From an uncultured bacterium (GTDB taxonomy: Bacteria; Spirochaetota; Leptospiria; Leptospirales; Leptonemataceae): a stretch of DNA of 64,000 nt. The DNA is taken from assembly GCA_937928085.1 (NCBI GenBank), contig CALFVU010000008.1, forward strand, positions 372,001 through 436,000, in the 5' to 3' direction. The notes under the pieces are model-generated. The model was not told the DNA's origin. It did no database searches and worked only from the letters and a program-made list of their open reading frames with translations. Within the stretch, counting starts at the first letter, position 1; each line of letters opens with the position of its first letter. Shown here in pieces: positions 44,171-54,232 of this stretch. Both the position numbers and the translations under genes were made by a program.

Positions 44171-45985
44171 ATGAAATTAAAATACCTAATCATTTTCTTT
44201 TTTTTATTTAGCAAGATTACTTTATTTTCACAAGAAAAAAATCTTCCAGTAGGTATGTTTGTGCCAAATTTTCGAGATGTGGAACTTCAAGATTTCTTAA
44301 AAACAATGGCACAAATTACAAAAAAAAATATTTTGGTTGATGAAAATGTAAAAGGAAAAATCACAATTGTTGCTTATAAACCGTTGCCTGTTAGCAAAGC
44401 TTTAGATTTTCTTAAAACAGTTTTAGATTTAAGGGGTTTTACGGTAATAGAAGATGATCATTTTTTAAAAGTTTACAAAAAAAAAGAAGCAGAAATACTT
44501 TCTGAACTAAAGCAAAAAGAAATATCAAAATTAGAAAAGGACATTATCACGAAAATTTATAAAGTTCCTAAAAATATAAGCATAAAAGAAATTTCTGAAC
44601 TTTTTAGAAAATTGGGTGGTAATGAAATTACAGTCAATGAGTTTTTAAGTGGTTATTCAATTGTTTTAACAGGTTATGCCCCTGTTGTAAAAAGGTTACT
44701 AGATATTGCTTCTAATTTGATACCTTTAGATGAAGGAAAGACGACAGAAATAGATACCGAAGGAGTTTATATGTATCATGTAAAAAATTTGCAAGCAGAA
44801 AGTTTAGCAAACACTTTAGTCAAATTAGATACACCTTCTCAGCATAAAGATGATAAAACTCCAACACCTGGTGGTAAAATTAAAGCTGTAGCTCATAAAG
44901 AATCGAATACTTTGATTGTAATATCTAATCGTGAAGAATGGAATCAAATCAGAAAAATTATAGAACAGTTAGATCAACCTAGAAGACAAATATTATTAGA
45001 AGTGCTTATAGCAGAAGTGTCAGGTCAAGATATCAAAGATTTTGGTATTGATTGGCGATATATTGGTCCAAATGCTGGTTATTCACAATTTAATACCGGG
45101 CTTGCAATAGAAGGAAACCTAATCGATAAACAAGGAAATATTACAGGAAACAATACTTTGGCTGGATTTAGCATTGGATTTTTACAAAAAGGAGGAGATT
45201 TATTGGGCATATTTAATGCAAATGTTTCTAATCGAAATTTCAATGTTTTATCATCGCCACAAATTTTAACTTTGGATAATCAAGAAGCAGAAATCAATGT
45301 AGGTCAGGATGTACCTGTAAAAACTCAAGAAAGAACTACAGGAGGAGGGGCTGCGGAAGCAACAATTAATTCTTTTGAATATCGTCCTGCTGGAATAAAA
45401 TTAAAATTTACTCCTCATATTAATCCCGAAAGCAAAATCAGTTTAGAAATATTTACAGAAGTTACAAACATAGAAGGAGGAGTGAATATAGGAATCAATC
45501 CAGTATTTAATAAAAGAAATGTAAAAACTTCGATTTATGTAGATAATAAACAAACTATTGTAATTGGAGGTTTAGTATCAACGGAAAATCTTAAAGCTAT
45601 ACAAAAAATTCCATTATTGGGAGATATTCCTTTATTAGGATTTTTATTTCGAAGAACTACGTATACGACAAAAAAAACAAACTTAATGGTTTTTATCACA
45701 CCAATTCTGATTGAAAATAAAGAAATAGCAAATCAACTTACTAATACTAAAAGAGAGCAACAAAATCTTCAATATAAAGAAACTACAGAAAAAATACATC
45801 TATGGCCTCAAAGTTCTATAGAAACAGATCAAGAAAAATTTTATGAAAGATCTAAAAATCAACCTATTATTGTTACTGAAGAAGGAGAAATTAAACTTCA
45901 AGAAACCCATCAAGAATCTAAGGAAAATCTGGATAAACAAAATAAAATTGACAAAGAAACTCCCTTTATTATCGAAACTAAATAG
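44171..45985 (+). CDS. gspD: Type II secretion secretin GspD
   Basis: This 604-residue protein forms the outer-membrane pore of the system. It has a signal peptide (1-21), an N0 domain ([20 protein letters not shown]), N1 and N2-type ring domains ([40 protein letters not shown]), and a secretin core with [32 protein letters not shown] and [17 protein letters not shown]. The C-terminal tail of about 70 residues is polar and Gln/Lys-rich. It is the key evidence for a functional outer membrane. Confidence 0.95.
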   Translation: MKLKYLIIFFFLFSKITLFSQEKNLPVGMFVPNFRDVELQDFLKTMAQITKKNILVDENVKGKITIVAYKPLPVSKALDFLKTVLDLRGFTVIEDDHFLKVYKKKEAEILSELKQKEISKLEKDIITKIYKVPKNISIKEISELFRKLGGNEITVNEFLSGYSIVLTGYAPVVKRLLDIASNLIPLDEGKTTEIDTEGVYMYHVKNLQAESLANTLVKLDTPSQHKDDKTPTPGGKIKAVAHKESNTLIVISNREEWNQIRKIIEQLDQPRRQILLEVLIAEVSGQDIKDFGIDWRYIGPNAGYSQFNTGLAIEGNLIDKQGNITGNNTLAGFSIGFLQKGGDLLGIFNANVSNRNFNVLSSPQILTLDNQEAEINVGQDVPVKTQERTTGGGAAEATINSFEYRPAGIKLKFTPHINPESKISLEIFTEVTNIEGGVNIGINPVFNKRNVKTSIYVDNKQTIVIGGLVSTENLKAIQKIPLLGDIPLLGFLFRRTTYTTKKTNLMVFITPILIENKEIANQLTNTKREQQNLQYKETTEKIHLWPQSSIETDQEKFYERSKNQPIIVTEEGEIKLQETHQESKENLDKQNKIDKETPFIIETK

Positions 45986-45987
45986 TT

Positions 45988-47655
45988 ATGAAGAAAAAAC
46001 TGGGTGATCTTTTACTCGAAGAAGGGATTATTGGAAGGGAAGATTTAGAAGAAATTTTAAAAATTAAAGAAAAATCAAATTTAAAAGTAGGTCAAATTTT
46101 ACAAAAAAAAGGATTGGTAACCGAAAACGATATTTTAAAATTACTTGCAAAACAATATCACTATGATTTTTATCCAAAAATAGAATTTAAACCAGATCCT
46201 ATTTTTCAAAAAATTCCAAATGGAATTATCGAAAAATTTAAGGTTGTACCTTTTGAATATGATCCCAATACAAGGCTAATTAAATTTGCAATATCGAATC
46301 CAGAAGAAATTCATATACAAGATGATATAAGAAATTTATTAAAAAATTATAAGATTCAGTTTGTACTAAGTACGGAAAGTGAAATTTTAAGAATTTTCCA
46401 TAATTATTTTCAGAAAGTAAATGCGGAAGATGTAGTAGACAAAATCGAAGATGAATATTCTGAATTTTCGAACTTAGAAGATACTTTAGATTTAGCAAAT
46501 GAAGCTCCTATTATTCGGATGGTAAATGCTATTTTGTCTCAGGCTATTCAAGAACGGGCTTCTGATATCCATATAGAACCTTATGAAAAAAATTTTGTTG
46601 TACGATTTCGAATAGATGGGATTTTACATAAAAGACTAAATCCACCGAAAATTGCTCATGCAGGTGTTGTTTCTCGTATTAAAATCATGGCAAATTTAAA
46701 TATTGCAGAAAATCGATTACCTCAAGACGGAAGAATTAAAATTAAACTAACTGGAAAAGAAGTAGATATTAGGGTATCTACCCTTCCTACTCGATATGGA
46801 GAAAAAATAGTTATGAGATTACTCAACAAATCTGATATTGAATTTAATCTTTATAATTTAGGACTTTATGAGGATATTTTAAAAGAAATTCAAAAAATCA
46901 TTTCTCAAACCAATGGAATTATTCTAGTAACTGGACCTACTGGATCAGGTAAATCAACTACATTGTATTCAATTTTAAAAGAATTAAATAAAGAATCGGT
47001 AAATATTATGACTGCTGAGGATCCTGTAGAATACGAATTAGAAGGTATATCTCAGACTCAAGTACATGAAAAAATCGGATTAACTTTTGCCAATATTTTA
47101 CGAACTATGCTAAGACAGGATCCAGACATTATTATGGTAGGAGAGATACGAGATCAAGAAACAGCTAGAATCGCAATACAAGCTGCCTTAACAGGGCATC
47201 TGGTGCTTTCTACACTTCATACGAATGATGCTCCTTCAGCTGTAACTCGATTGATTGATATGGGAATTGATCCGTATTTGATCACAAGTAGTGTAAGGGC
47301 TGTAATTGCACAAAGATTAGTTCGAGTTATATGTGAAGATTGTAAAATAGCTTATACTCCCTCTTTAGATGTTTTAGAGGATTTACAATTAGATCTAAGT
47401 CACTTAAAAAATAGAAAGCTTTTTAAAGGAAGAGGATGCGAAGCTTGTGTAGGTACAGGCTATAAAGGTAGAACTGGAATTTATGAATTTATGAAAATGA
47501 CTCCAGCTATTCAAAAGGGAGTTTTAAAAGGTTTAGATTCTGAATCTCTAAGAGAAATTGCACTTAAAGAAAATATGATCACATTGCTTGACTATGGCAA
47601 AAGGAAAATCATAGATGGCATAACAACTCCCGAAGAGGTATTACGAGTTTGTTAA
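45988..47655 (+). CDS. gspE: Type II secretion ATPase GspE
   Basis: 555-residue cytoplasmic hexameric ATPase driving pseudopilus assembly. The N-terminal MshEN-like domain ([20 protein letters not shown]) is followed by the ATPase core with [20 protein letters not shown], Walker [47 protein letters not shown], and a zinc-binding insert with CEDC and CEAC. All catalytic motifs are intact. It starts 2 bases after gspD and ends 1 base before gspF. Confidence 0.97.
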   Translation: MKKKLGDLLLEEGIIGREDLEEILKIKEKSNLKVGQILQKKGLVTENDILKLLAKQYHYDFYPKIEFKPDPIFQKIPNGIIEKFKVVPFEYDPNTRLIKFAISNPEEIHIQDDIRNLLKNYKIQFVLSTESEILRIFHNYFQKVNAEDVVDKIEDEYSEFSNLEDTLDLANEAPIIRMVNAILSQAIQERASDIHIEPYEKNFVVRFRIDGILHKRLNPPKIAHAGVVSRIKIMANLNIAENRLPQDGRIKIKLTGKEVDIRVSTLPTRYGEKIVMRLLNKSDIEFNLYNLGLYEDILKEIQKIISQTNGIILVTGPTGSGKSTTLYSILKELNKESVNIMTAEDPVEYELEGISQTQVHEKIGLTFANILRTMLRQDPDIIMVGEIRDQETARIAIQAALTGHLVLSTLHTNDAPSAVTRLIDMGIDPYLITSSVRAVIAQRLVRVICEDCKIAYTPSLDVLEDLQLDLSHLKNRKLFKGRGCEACVGTGYKGRTGIYEFMKMTPAIQKGVLKGLDSESLREIALKENMITLLDYGKRKIIDGITTPEEVLRVC

Positions 47656-47656
47656 A

Positions 47657-48883
47657 ATGCCAGTTTATAAATATATAGCTATTGATAAAAAAGGTAAGGA
47701 AGTAAAAGGAATTCTTGATTCAACAACGATAACACAAGCAAGAAGAATATTAAGACAGCAGAACCTTTTTGTTAAAACTATAGAAGAAGATATAGAAAAA
47801 AGAGAAAGAGAATTATTTCCTTTTCTATCAAAATTAATTTATCGTATCTCTAGAAAAGAAGTTGCCTTATTTGCAAGAGAGTTAGGCACGTTGCTCGATG
47901 CTGGAATTCCATTAGATCGTTCTTTACAAAATATCATTGAACAAACAGAAAATATATATTTAAAAAAAGCTTTGATCGAAATAAAAAGCGATATTTTAGA
48001 AGGAAATTCTCTTTCAAAAGCACTTCGAAAACATCCTCAGATTTTTCCAGAGATTTATCCGAATTTAATCGAAGTAGGAGAACAAACAGGAACGTACGAA
48101 AGATCTTTACTTCGGTTAGCTGATTTAGAAGAATCTAATCTAAAACTTAAAAATAAAGTAATAACAGCATTATTTTATCCCATGATTATGCTTTTTTTCT
48201 TAGGTGGAATTATGATTTTTCTTTTGTCTGTGGTAATACCTCAGATACAAGAAATGTTTATTCAATTAAATGTAGAATTACCTTTAATTACAAAAATTGT
48301 GATAGGAATTTCTAATCTTTTTGTATCTTGGAAATTGATTATTATCATTCCTATTTTTATTGCTTTTTATTATTATTTTTCAAAGTGGTATAATACCGAG
48401 AAAGGAAGAATTCAGTTAGAAACTTTTATTTTAAAAATCCCTTTATTAGGTTCTTTATTAAAAAAAGTAGTATTAGCTAGATTTTCTAGAAATTTAGGAG
48501 TTATGCTCGAAAATAAAGTGAATTTAATTTCCGCATTACAAATTGTTTCTAAAATAGTAGATCATAAAATTTTTGAAAAAGAAATTATCAAAGCAATTGA
48601 TAAAATCAAAGAGGGGAGTAAAATTTCTGAAGCTTTTATGGATTCAGTGATTTTAACTTATATGGTAAAAGGAATGTTATCTGCAGGTGAATCTTCAGAT
48701 AGTTTAGCAACAATGGTTCTTAAAATTGCAGATATACTAGATGATGAAGTTGATTCTACGATTCAAAGATTTTCCACATTAATCGAACCCGCTATGATTG
48801 TCTTGATGGGGGGAATGATTGCAATCATTATGTCTGCAATATTACTACCAATCTATAATTTAACTCGGTATATCCAGATATGA
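47657..48883 (+). CDS. gspF: Type II secretion inner-membrane protein GspF
   Basis: 408-residue polytopic platform protein with two T2SSF domains. Motifs include RQQNLFVKTIEED near the start, FARELGTLLDAGIPLDRSLQ, LIEVGEQTGTYERSLLRLAD, and in the second repeat FSRNLGVMLENKVNLISALQ and MLSAGESSDSLATMVLKIAD. Three membrane helices are visible, including IMLFFLGGIMIFLLSVVIPQ. Length and layout are normal. Confidence 0.95.
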   Translation: MPVYKYIAIDKKGKEVKGILDSTTITQARRILRQQNLFVKTIEEDIEKRERELFPFLSKLIYRISRKEVALFARELGTLLDAGIPLDRSLQNIIEQTENIYLKKALIEIKSDILEGNSLSKALRKHPQIFPEIYPNLIEVGEQTGTYERSLLRLADLEESNLKLKNKVITALFYPMIMLFFLGGIMIFLLSVVIPQIQEMFIQLNVELPLITKIVIGISNLFVSWKLIIIIPIFIAFYYYFSKWYNTEKGRIQLETFILKIPLLGSLLKKVVLARFSRNLGVMLENKVNLISALQIVSKIVDHKIFEKEIIKAIDKIKEGSKISEAFMDSVILTYMVKGMLSAGESSDSLATMVLKIADILDDEVDSTIQRFSTLIEPAMIVLMGGMIAIIMSAILLPIYNLTRYIQI

Positions 48884-48934
48884 ACTGGATCAAAAAAAAC
48901 TTGAAATTTTTTTTTAATCATAAAAAATGAAATT

Positions 48935-49375
48935 ATGAAGATAAAAAAAATAAAACGAAATGGTTTAACATTATTCGAATTAGCTTTGGTCCTTTTGGTA
49001 TTAGGAATCATTATAGGGATTGTATATGCAAACTTAGATATAGGAGTTGTAGATAAAGCTAAAGTTTTAAAGGTAAAACAAATACAGTCTAAACAAGTTC
49101 CTATTTTATTGCAACAATTCGAAGATATCGTTGGTTCTTTAAATGAAGGTGATTCCCTTGAATTATTAACAAAAAAGCAAGAAAATGCAAATTGGGATCC
49201 TGTAGATGAAGAATTGCTAAAAGATCCTTGGAATCGCTTTTATTTCATTTGTTCAGATCCATCGGGACAGCAACATATTTGTTCTTATGGAAAAGATGGC
49301 AATCCGGGGGGAGAAGGGGAAAATTCAGATTTTTATTTAGACGACAAAGCCAGTTGGCCTAGTTGGTTAAAATAA
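48935..49375 (+). CDS. gspG: Major pseudopilin GspG
   Basis: 146 residues. The prepilin peptidase site and N-terminal helix are clear: KRNGLTLFELALVLLVLGII, with cleavage after Gly and Glu at +5. The C-terminal part has the GspG signature DPWNRFYFICS and YGKDGNPGGEGENSDF, the calcium-binding loop. Two cysteines near the C-terminus may form a disulfide. The prepilin peptidase itself is not in the window. Confidence 0.94.
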   Translation: MKIKKIKRNGLTLFELALVLLVLGIIIGIVYANLDIGVVDKAKVLKVKQIQSKQVPILLQQFEDIVGSLNEGDSLELLTKKQENANWDPVDEELLKDPWNRFYFICSDPSGQQHICSYGKDGNPGGEGENSDFYLDDKASWPSWLK

Positions 49376-49384
49376 ATTTATTCT

Positions 49385-49930
49385 ATGGCGAATCAAGCTC
49401 GTAAAGGCTTAACCATTATCGAGATGGGCATTGTGATTTTACTTATGTCCATCTTATTGGGTATGATTTTTTCTTTAGTAAGAAATTTTTCTATTTTTAA
49501 AACTACCCAAGGAGAAACAGAAACATTAAAAGATTTATATTCTTTCGCAAAGAGAAGTGCTATTAAATCTGGACAAGCGGTTTTTATGGAAATTGATTTA
49601 GACCAAAACCGATACAAAATCTATAGAAAAGAAAGGAAAGGAAATTTTATAGAAGACAAAATTCTTATAGAAAAAAATTTATTTTATACAAATAAGATTA
49701 CATCAGTAAAAATTTTCTCTAAAAAAATTGATAGTGGAGTAGTTACTATAGCTTTTTATCCTTTTGGTTTTAATGATGAAGCATTTATTTATATGGGAAC
49801 TCCAAACGAAATAAAAAAAACAGTGATTTTTCCAAGATATGGCAATTATGCGACCATTAAAAACGGAGAATTCAATGAAGATGCAAACCCAAATCTTCTT
49901 CTTTTGGAAGATAAAGGAGAAAATTTTTAA
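49385..49930 (+). CDS. gspH: Minor pseudopilin GspH-like
   Basis: 181 residues. Prepilin site RKGLTIIEMGIVILLMSILL with Glu+5, followed by a GspH/FimT-type sequence (LYSFAKRSAIKSGQAVFMEI, beta strands). Identity as GspH rather than another minor pseudopilin rests on order and size. Its last 56 bases overlap the likely gspI start in another frame. Confidence 0.75.
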   Translation: MANQARKGLTIIEMGIVILLMSILLGMIFSLVRNFSIFKTTQGETETLKDLYSFAKRSAIKSGQAVFMEIDLDQNRYKIYRKERKGNFIEDKILIEKNLFYTNKITSVKIFSKKIDSGVVTIAFYPFGFNDEAFIYMGTPNEIKKTVIFPRYGNYATIKNGEFNEDANPNLLLLEDKGENF

Positions 49931-50435
49931 AAATCGAAAAGGAGTTTCTCTTTTAGAAATTTCTTTAGCTATTGCTGTTTCTGCTACGATGTCTATGTCT
50001 GTGCTCAGTTTAGTAAGTTCTGCATTTGAAAGTCAATCAAGAATCGAAAAGTTAGAATTGGCATCGAATCTTGCAAAAGCAAAAATTACACAAATTTTAA
50101 GTATGCCCACTTTAGAACCAACGAATAAAGAAGGCACTATTGATACAGATTTATATAAAAATTTTAAATACCAAATTATCATTAAAGAAGAACAAATCGA
50201 TCTTGCTAAACTATCCCAAACAGCTTCTTTAGAGATTTCGAAAGTACCACTTGATGATCAACTTCCTGTATCAGTTCAAAACTTTAAAACAAAAGAAAAA
50301 AAAGGTCAAAACCTAACAGAAACAGGTGGACTAATACCAATTTATAAAATTCGTATTATGATTTCTTTTCCCTTAAAAGGGGATCGTTTTGGTCATTACG
50401 AAGTACAAACTTTCAAAACTGCAAAGAAAATTTAA
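49875..50435 (+). CDS. gspI: Minor pseudopilin GspI-like
   Basis: About 186 residues. The start at 49875 has GGAG 6 bases upstream, inside the gspH coding region. The prepilin site is RKGVSLLEISLAIAVSATMS, after an unusually long (about 23-residue) basic leader. The following region (FESQSRIEKLELASNLAKAK) fits GspI. A start at 49839 is possible but lacks a ribosome-binding site. Confidence 0.75.
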   Translation: MKMQTQIFFFWKIKEKIFKNRKGVSLLEISLAIAVSATMSMSVLSLVSSAFESQSRIEKLELASNLAKAKITQILSMPTLEPTNKEGTIDTDLYKNFKYQIIIKEEQIDLAKLSQTASLEISKVPLDDQLPVSVQNFKTKEKKGQNLTETGGLIPIYKIRIMISFPLKGDRFGHYEVQTFKTAKKI

Positions 50436-50437
50436 AA

Positions 50438-51058
50438 ATGAATTATAAAAAAGGTTTTACTTTAATAGAAATTGCTTTAGTGATTTTATCTTTGTCAATT
50501 TTATTTGTAATCATGTTTAGTTTAAATCTAACGGTTTTGAATATATCAAAAACAAAAGCACCAATTAGTCAGCAACGTTCCCAAGCATTACTTGCATTAA
50601 ATCATATTCAAAATACAATACGGATGACTTATTATTTTCCAGAAATAGAAAAAACAGTTTTTTTTGGTAAGAGTAATGGTGTAGATAACAATCGAATGGA
50701 TCAGTTAACTTTAACAGCTGTTTCTAGTGGAACACAAGTCTCGGGTGGAGGGGTGGTGAAAGAAATTTCTTTTTATTTAAAAAAAGATTCCATTTCGGAT
50801 TTGGGTATTCTATATGTTCGAGAAGATCAGATTGTAGATGAGCAACCTTATGTGGGAGGGAATCATTATCCATTGTTAGAGAATGTCAAATCTTTTCAAT
50901 TAAGTTATTCTTTAAATGGTGTAGAGTGGCAGGATAACTGGAGTTCTAAATCTACAAGGAGAATTCCCCGACTTATAAAAATAAATATAAAAGTACAAAT
51001 TGGTAAAAACGTAGAAGATTTAGAAACGATTGCTATGCCTGGTATTTATTTACGATGA
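50438..51058 (+). CDS. gspJ: Minor pseudopilin GspJ
   Basis: 206 residues. The prepilin site is YKKGFTLIEIALVILSLSIL (Glu+5), followed by the GspJ-like SQQRSQALLALNHIQNTIRM and a beta-rich C-terminus with FQLSYSLNGVEWQDNW. It is the last recognisable gsp gene. No gspK, gspL or gspM follows, as the next gene is dtd (ATGA overlap at 51055-51058). Confidence 0.82.
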   Translation: MNYKKGFTLIEIALVILSLSILFVIMFSLNLTVLNISKTKAPISQQRSQALLALNHIQNTIRMTYYFPEIEKTVFFGKSNGVDNNRMDQLTLTAVSSGTQVSGGGVVKEISFYLKKDSISDLGILYVREDQIVDEQPYVGGNHYPLLENVKSFQLSYSLNGVEWQDNWSSKSTRRIPRLIKINIKVQIGKNVEDLETIAMPGIYLR

Positions 51059-51546
51059 AAATTCTTTTACAAAGAACCCTTAATGCAAAAGTAGTAGTAG
51101 AGAATAATACAGTGGGGGAAATTGAGCAAGGAATTGTGCTGTTTGTGGGGTTTTGCTTCGAAGATATAAACAAGTCGATTGATCAATACAAAAAAATTAT
51201 ACATAAAATTTTATTACTTAGAATTTTCGAAGATGAAAATCAAAAAATGAATTTTAGTGTTTTAGATAAAAAATTTCAAATTTTGATTGTTTCTCAGTTT
51301 ACTTTATGTGGTGATCCTTACAAAGGAAATCGTCCATCGTTTACAAATGCACTAAAAATTGATTTAGCAGAAATTCAATATAATGAATTTATAAAGTTAT
51401 TTAAACAAGAGTTTTTAAGTTTATACAAAAAAAAATATCAAGAAAATTGTAATCCAAATGATTACATACAACAAGGGAAATTTCGAGCCAATATGAAGAT
51501 TTATTTAATTCACGACGGACCCGTTACATTTTTTTTAGAATTTTAA
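51055..51546 (+). CDS. dtd: D-aminoacyl-tRNA deacylase
   Basis: Dtd removes D-amino acids from tRNA. Motifs: VLFVGFCFEDINKSID, the SQFTLCGDPYKGNRPSFTNA catalytic segment, and the Gly-Pro motif HDGPVTFFLEF at the C-terminus (His where Asn is common). 163 residues, slightly long because of an inserted loop near QENCNPNDY. It is translationally coupled to gspJ. Confidence 0.94.
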   Translation: MKILLQRTLNAKVVVENNTVGEIEQGIVLFVGFCFEDINKSIDQYKKIIHKILLLRIFEDENQKMNFSVLDKKFQILIVSQFTLCGDPYKGNRPSFTNALKIDLAEIQYNEFIKLFKQEFLSLYKKKYQENCNPNDYIQQGKFRANMKIYLIHDGPVTFFLEF

Positions 51547-51588
51547 AAAAAACTTGCTTTTTTATATTTTTAATTTTACTTTATCTAT

Positions 51589-52062
51589 ATGAATAGTATT
51601 GTTTATCCACAGCAATTACAAAAAATTCCCTTACGGATTACGGCAGGGTTGGTTTGGTTTTTTAGTAGTTTAGCATTGTTAATTGTTTCATATAATACTA
51701 CGATTTCATTTGTTTTAACTTTATTTCTTTTATACGAATTTGCGATTTCGTTTTTAGGGTTTTTTCGTTTTTCTTTATTCAAAATTTTATCAGAAATAAT
51801 CTGGGAATTGATCTTTAATAAAAAAGAAGATAGAGTTTACTATAGACCAAAACGATTTGCTAAATTTTGTGGTACAATACTTTTGTTTTTTTCGATAGTT
51901 TTTTATTTGTTTAATTCTAATTTATATGTAATCTTTCTAGGAATGTTGGCAATTTTTAGCTTTTTAGAAGCTTTTTTTAATTTTTGTATAGCTTGTAAGA
52001 TTTATTATTTAGCTCAAAAATGGAAATGGATATCAGAAGATGCTTGTAAAGAATGTAAATAA
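51589..52062 (+). CDS. DUF4395-like membrane protein
   Basis: 157 residues with four predicted membrane helices (RITAGLVWFFSSLALLIVSY, LFLLYEFAISFLGFFRFSL, ILLFFSIVFYLFNSNLYVIF, MLAIFSFLEAFFNFCIACKI). The YYRPKRFAKFCG segment and the final Cys-containing helix fit the DUF4395 pattern. Function unknown. It stands before queF with a 38-base gap. Confidence 0.7.
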   Translation: MNSIVYPQQLQKIPLRITAGLVWFFSSLALLIVSYNTTISFVLTLFLLYEFAISFLGFFRFSLFKILSEIIWELIFNKKEDRVYYRPKRFAKFCGTILLFFSIVFYLFNSNLYVIFLGMLAIFSFLEAFFNFCIACKIYYLAQKWKWISEDACKECK

Positions 52063-52100
52063 AAATATACAAAGCACATAAAATAAAAAAACTTGAACTT

Positions 52101-52511
52101 ATGGATAATCAGATATTTATTTCTCCTACTTATGAAGATCGTCAGGATCATATTCGTTCTCTTACTACTCCAAAAGTTGAAGTTTTTAGAAATATTTATA
52201 GTGATAAAACATATACAATAAAATTAGTCTTTCCAGAGTTTACCGCAATTTGTCCAAAAACTGGATTGCCCGATTTTGGTACTGTTTATATTTTATATGA
52301 GCCTGATGAATACTGTTTGGAGTTGAAAAGTTTGAAAGAATATTTTCTTTTTTATCGTAATATAGGAATTTTTCACGAGAATGCTACAAATAAAATTTTA
52401 CAGGATTTAGTTGAAAGTTGTCGTCCCAGGTGGATGAAGATCAAAATCACCTATAATGTACGTGGAGGAATTATCACTACTTGTTTTGCAAAGTATGTTA
52501 AAACTAGCTAA
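52101..52511 (+). CDS. queF: 7-cyano-7-deazaguanine reductase
   Basis: QueF reduces preQ0 to preQ1 with NADPH in queuosine synthesis. This is the short type I form (136 residues) of the tunnelling-fold family. The catalytic region is PEFTAICPKTGLPDFGTVYI (thioimide-forming Cys), with ELKSLKEYFLFYRNIGIFHE, the QueF signature. Its stop overlaps the convergent aldolase (CTAA at 52508-52511). queG is at 35.3 kb. Confidence 0.95.
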   Translation: MDNQIFISPTYEDRQDHIRSLTTPKVEVFRNIYSDKTYTIKLVFPEFTAICPKTGLPDFGTVYILYEPDEYCLELKSLKEYFLFYRNIGIFHENATNKILQDLVESCRPRWMKIKITYNVRGGIITTCFAKYVKTS

Positions 52512-53173
52512 TACTTATTTTTAGCTTGATTTCGTCTTTCGATAATTTCTGTTTTTCTATTTTCAGGTAGGGTTTGAATTTTTCCGATTTGATGAGCAAT
52601 ACAAAGTATTTTAGCACAATGTTCAATTTCTTCTAATTGATAATATGCTTCTTCTAAAGTTTCAGCCATAGTTATCAAGCCATGGTGGGATAAAAGAATA
52701 TTGTTAAATTTTATGTGTGGTTCAATGGCTTCTAACATTTCTTGAGTCCCTGTTAATGCATATCTTGCAGTTGGAACAGAACCTAATACCAGAAGAATTT
52801 CGGGAAGGTCAGGATTTTCTAATGAAATTCCAGATAAAGTAAGAGCTATACTATAAGGAGGATGACTATGAATAATGGCTTTAATATCAGGTCTTTGTTT
52901 ATAAATTCCTAAATGCATAATAAGTTCAGAAGTGGGTTGATTTCCATTTTTAGAATAAATTACATTACCTTTTTCGTCGACCAATACAAGATCTTTCGTT
53001 GTAAGTTTACCTTTACAAGATTTTTTTGGTGTTACCCAGAATAAATTTTGTTTTGTTCTTATAGATAGATTTCCCTCGTATGCAGCTACATATTCTTTTT
53101 TATAAACCAATTTAGAGTATTTGATTAACTTTTTTTTTAGTTCCTTATCTACGTCAGAAAAACTAAGATTCAT
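52508..53173 (-). CDS. Class II aldolase/adducin-family protein
   Basis: 221 residues, zinc-dependent aldolase or dehydratase fold. Visible: AAYEGNLSIRTKQNLFWVTP (phosphate/substrate loop), the zinc His pair in AIIHSHPPYSIALTLSG, and LLSHHGLITMAETLEEAYY. This could be L-fuculose-phosphate aldolase or methylthioribulose-1-phosphate dehydratase (MtnB). The sequence alone does not decide, and neighbours do not help. Start at 53173 by length. Confidence 0.85.
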   Translation of the reverse strand: MNLSFSDVDKELKKKLIKYSKLVYKKEYVAAYEGNLSIRTKQNLFWVTPKKSCKGKLTTKDLVLVDEKGNVIYSKNGNQPTSELIMHLGIYKQRPDIKAIIHSHPPYSIALTLSGISLENPDLPEILLVLGSVPTARYALTGTQEMLEAIEPHIKFNNILLSHHGLITMAETLEEAYYQLEEIEHCAKILCIAHQIGKIQTLPENRKTEIIERRNQAKNKY

Positions 53174-53207
53174 AGATTCATTTTTATATCTTAGGTTAAA
53201 AAGAAAA

Positions 53208-54152
53208 CTAAATTTCTATTGTAGTTCCTTCTTTAGCAAGGTGAATTTCTAATTTAGCTTTTGGAATTTTACTTAAATAATTTAAAGCTTCTTCATACAT
53301 TTGATATGTGTGATAATCATCATGAGCTGGCTCGTGATGAGTTAAATATAATCGTTTTACTTTCCAGGCTATTGCACATTCAACTGCAACGATCATTGAG
53401 GTGTGTCCCCAACCAATTTTTTGTTCAGCCTCTTTTAAAGAATACTGAGCATCAATTACAACCACATCAGCTTTATAAAAAAATTTTTTTTTCTTTTGTA
53501 TAATTTTTTTTAATTCATTTCCAAAAAATTCAGTATCTGTTGCAAATATAAAAGATTTATTATTTCTTTCAACTCGGTAAGCAGTGGAATTTCCCGGATG
53601 TATAAGAGGCTCTGTTTTTATGGTAAACCCCCCTAAAGTAAAAGTATCACCTTGTTTTAAATAATGAAATATCCTTTTGGACATCATTTGATGAAATTCC
53701 AGAGGAAAGAATTTAAATTGTTGCTGTAATACAAATCTTTCTTCGCAATCTTTAAAACAAGAATAAAAATGGATCGAATTCGTAGGAATATAACCCGGTA
53801 TAAAAAAAGGCCATCCCTGAATGTGATCCCAATGGGTATGTGTTAAAAATATATGAATATCTCCGGTGATTCCACGAGCCATCATGTCATATCCTAATTT
53901 TCGTGCACCTGTTCCCATATCAAAAATTATTTGTTCATTACCTTCTCTTAGTTCTACACATGTTGTATTTCCACCAATCAATTCCTTAAGATGCATCGGT
54001 AGTAGTTCATATATTTTCTCCGAAGTTAAGTTGGGTTCCTCTCTAAATTTATTTTGACTAAATTGAATGATGTCAAGAATACGATTTTTATAATCTATGG
54101 GATCTAAAGGTGCTGGGATAGAACCTCTTACACCCCAAAATTTAACCATCAT
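53208..54152 (-). CDS. Metallo-beta-lactamase-fold hydrolase
   Basis: 314 residues. It opens KFWGVRGSIPAPLDP, then GGNTTCVELREGNEQIIFDM, and the zinc motif TDTHWDH-like THTHWDHIQGW, with later ligands HPGNSTAYRVE and FIFATDTEFFG and TSMIVAVECAI. The opening is typical of the cyclic-nucleotide phosphodiesterase-like/ribonuclease Z-like group. A role in cAMP breakdown is possible given the cyclase and cNMP-binding proteins, but unproven. The start is one of two adjacent ATGs (54152/54149). Confidence 0.82.
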   Translation of the reverse strand: MMVKFWGVRGSIPAPLDPIDYKNRILDIIQFSQNKFREEPNLTSEKIYELLPMHLKELIGGNTTCVELREGNEQIIFDMGTGARKLGYDMMARGITGDIHIFLTHTHWDHIQGWPFFIPGYIPTNSIHFYSCFKDCEERFVLQQQFKFFPLEFHQMMSKRIFHYLKQGDTFTLGGFTIKTEPLIHPGNSTAYRVERNNKSFIFATDTEFFGNELKKIIQKKKKFFYKADVVVIDAQYSLKEAEQKIGWGHTSMIVAVECAIAWKVKRLYLTHHEPAHDDYHTYQMYEEALNYLSKIPKAKLEIHLAKEGTTIEI

Positions 54153-54232
54153 TAGTAAGATCCTTTAATATTTTGTAGATACAAATTTTTATTATACTTA
54201 ATTATTTTCGACAAAAATATTGAACTTTTTGA

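Noticed and set aside
53208-54152. Firm assignment of the metallo-beta-lactamase protein as a cAMP phosphodiesterase
   Set aside because: The fold fits several hydrolases, and no residue seen decides the substrate; it is kept as a generic MBL hydrolase.
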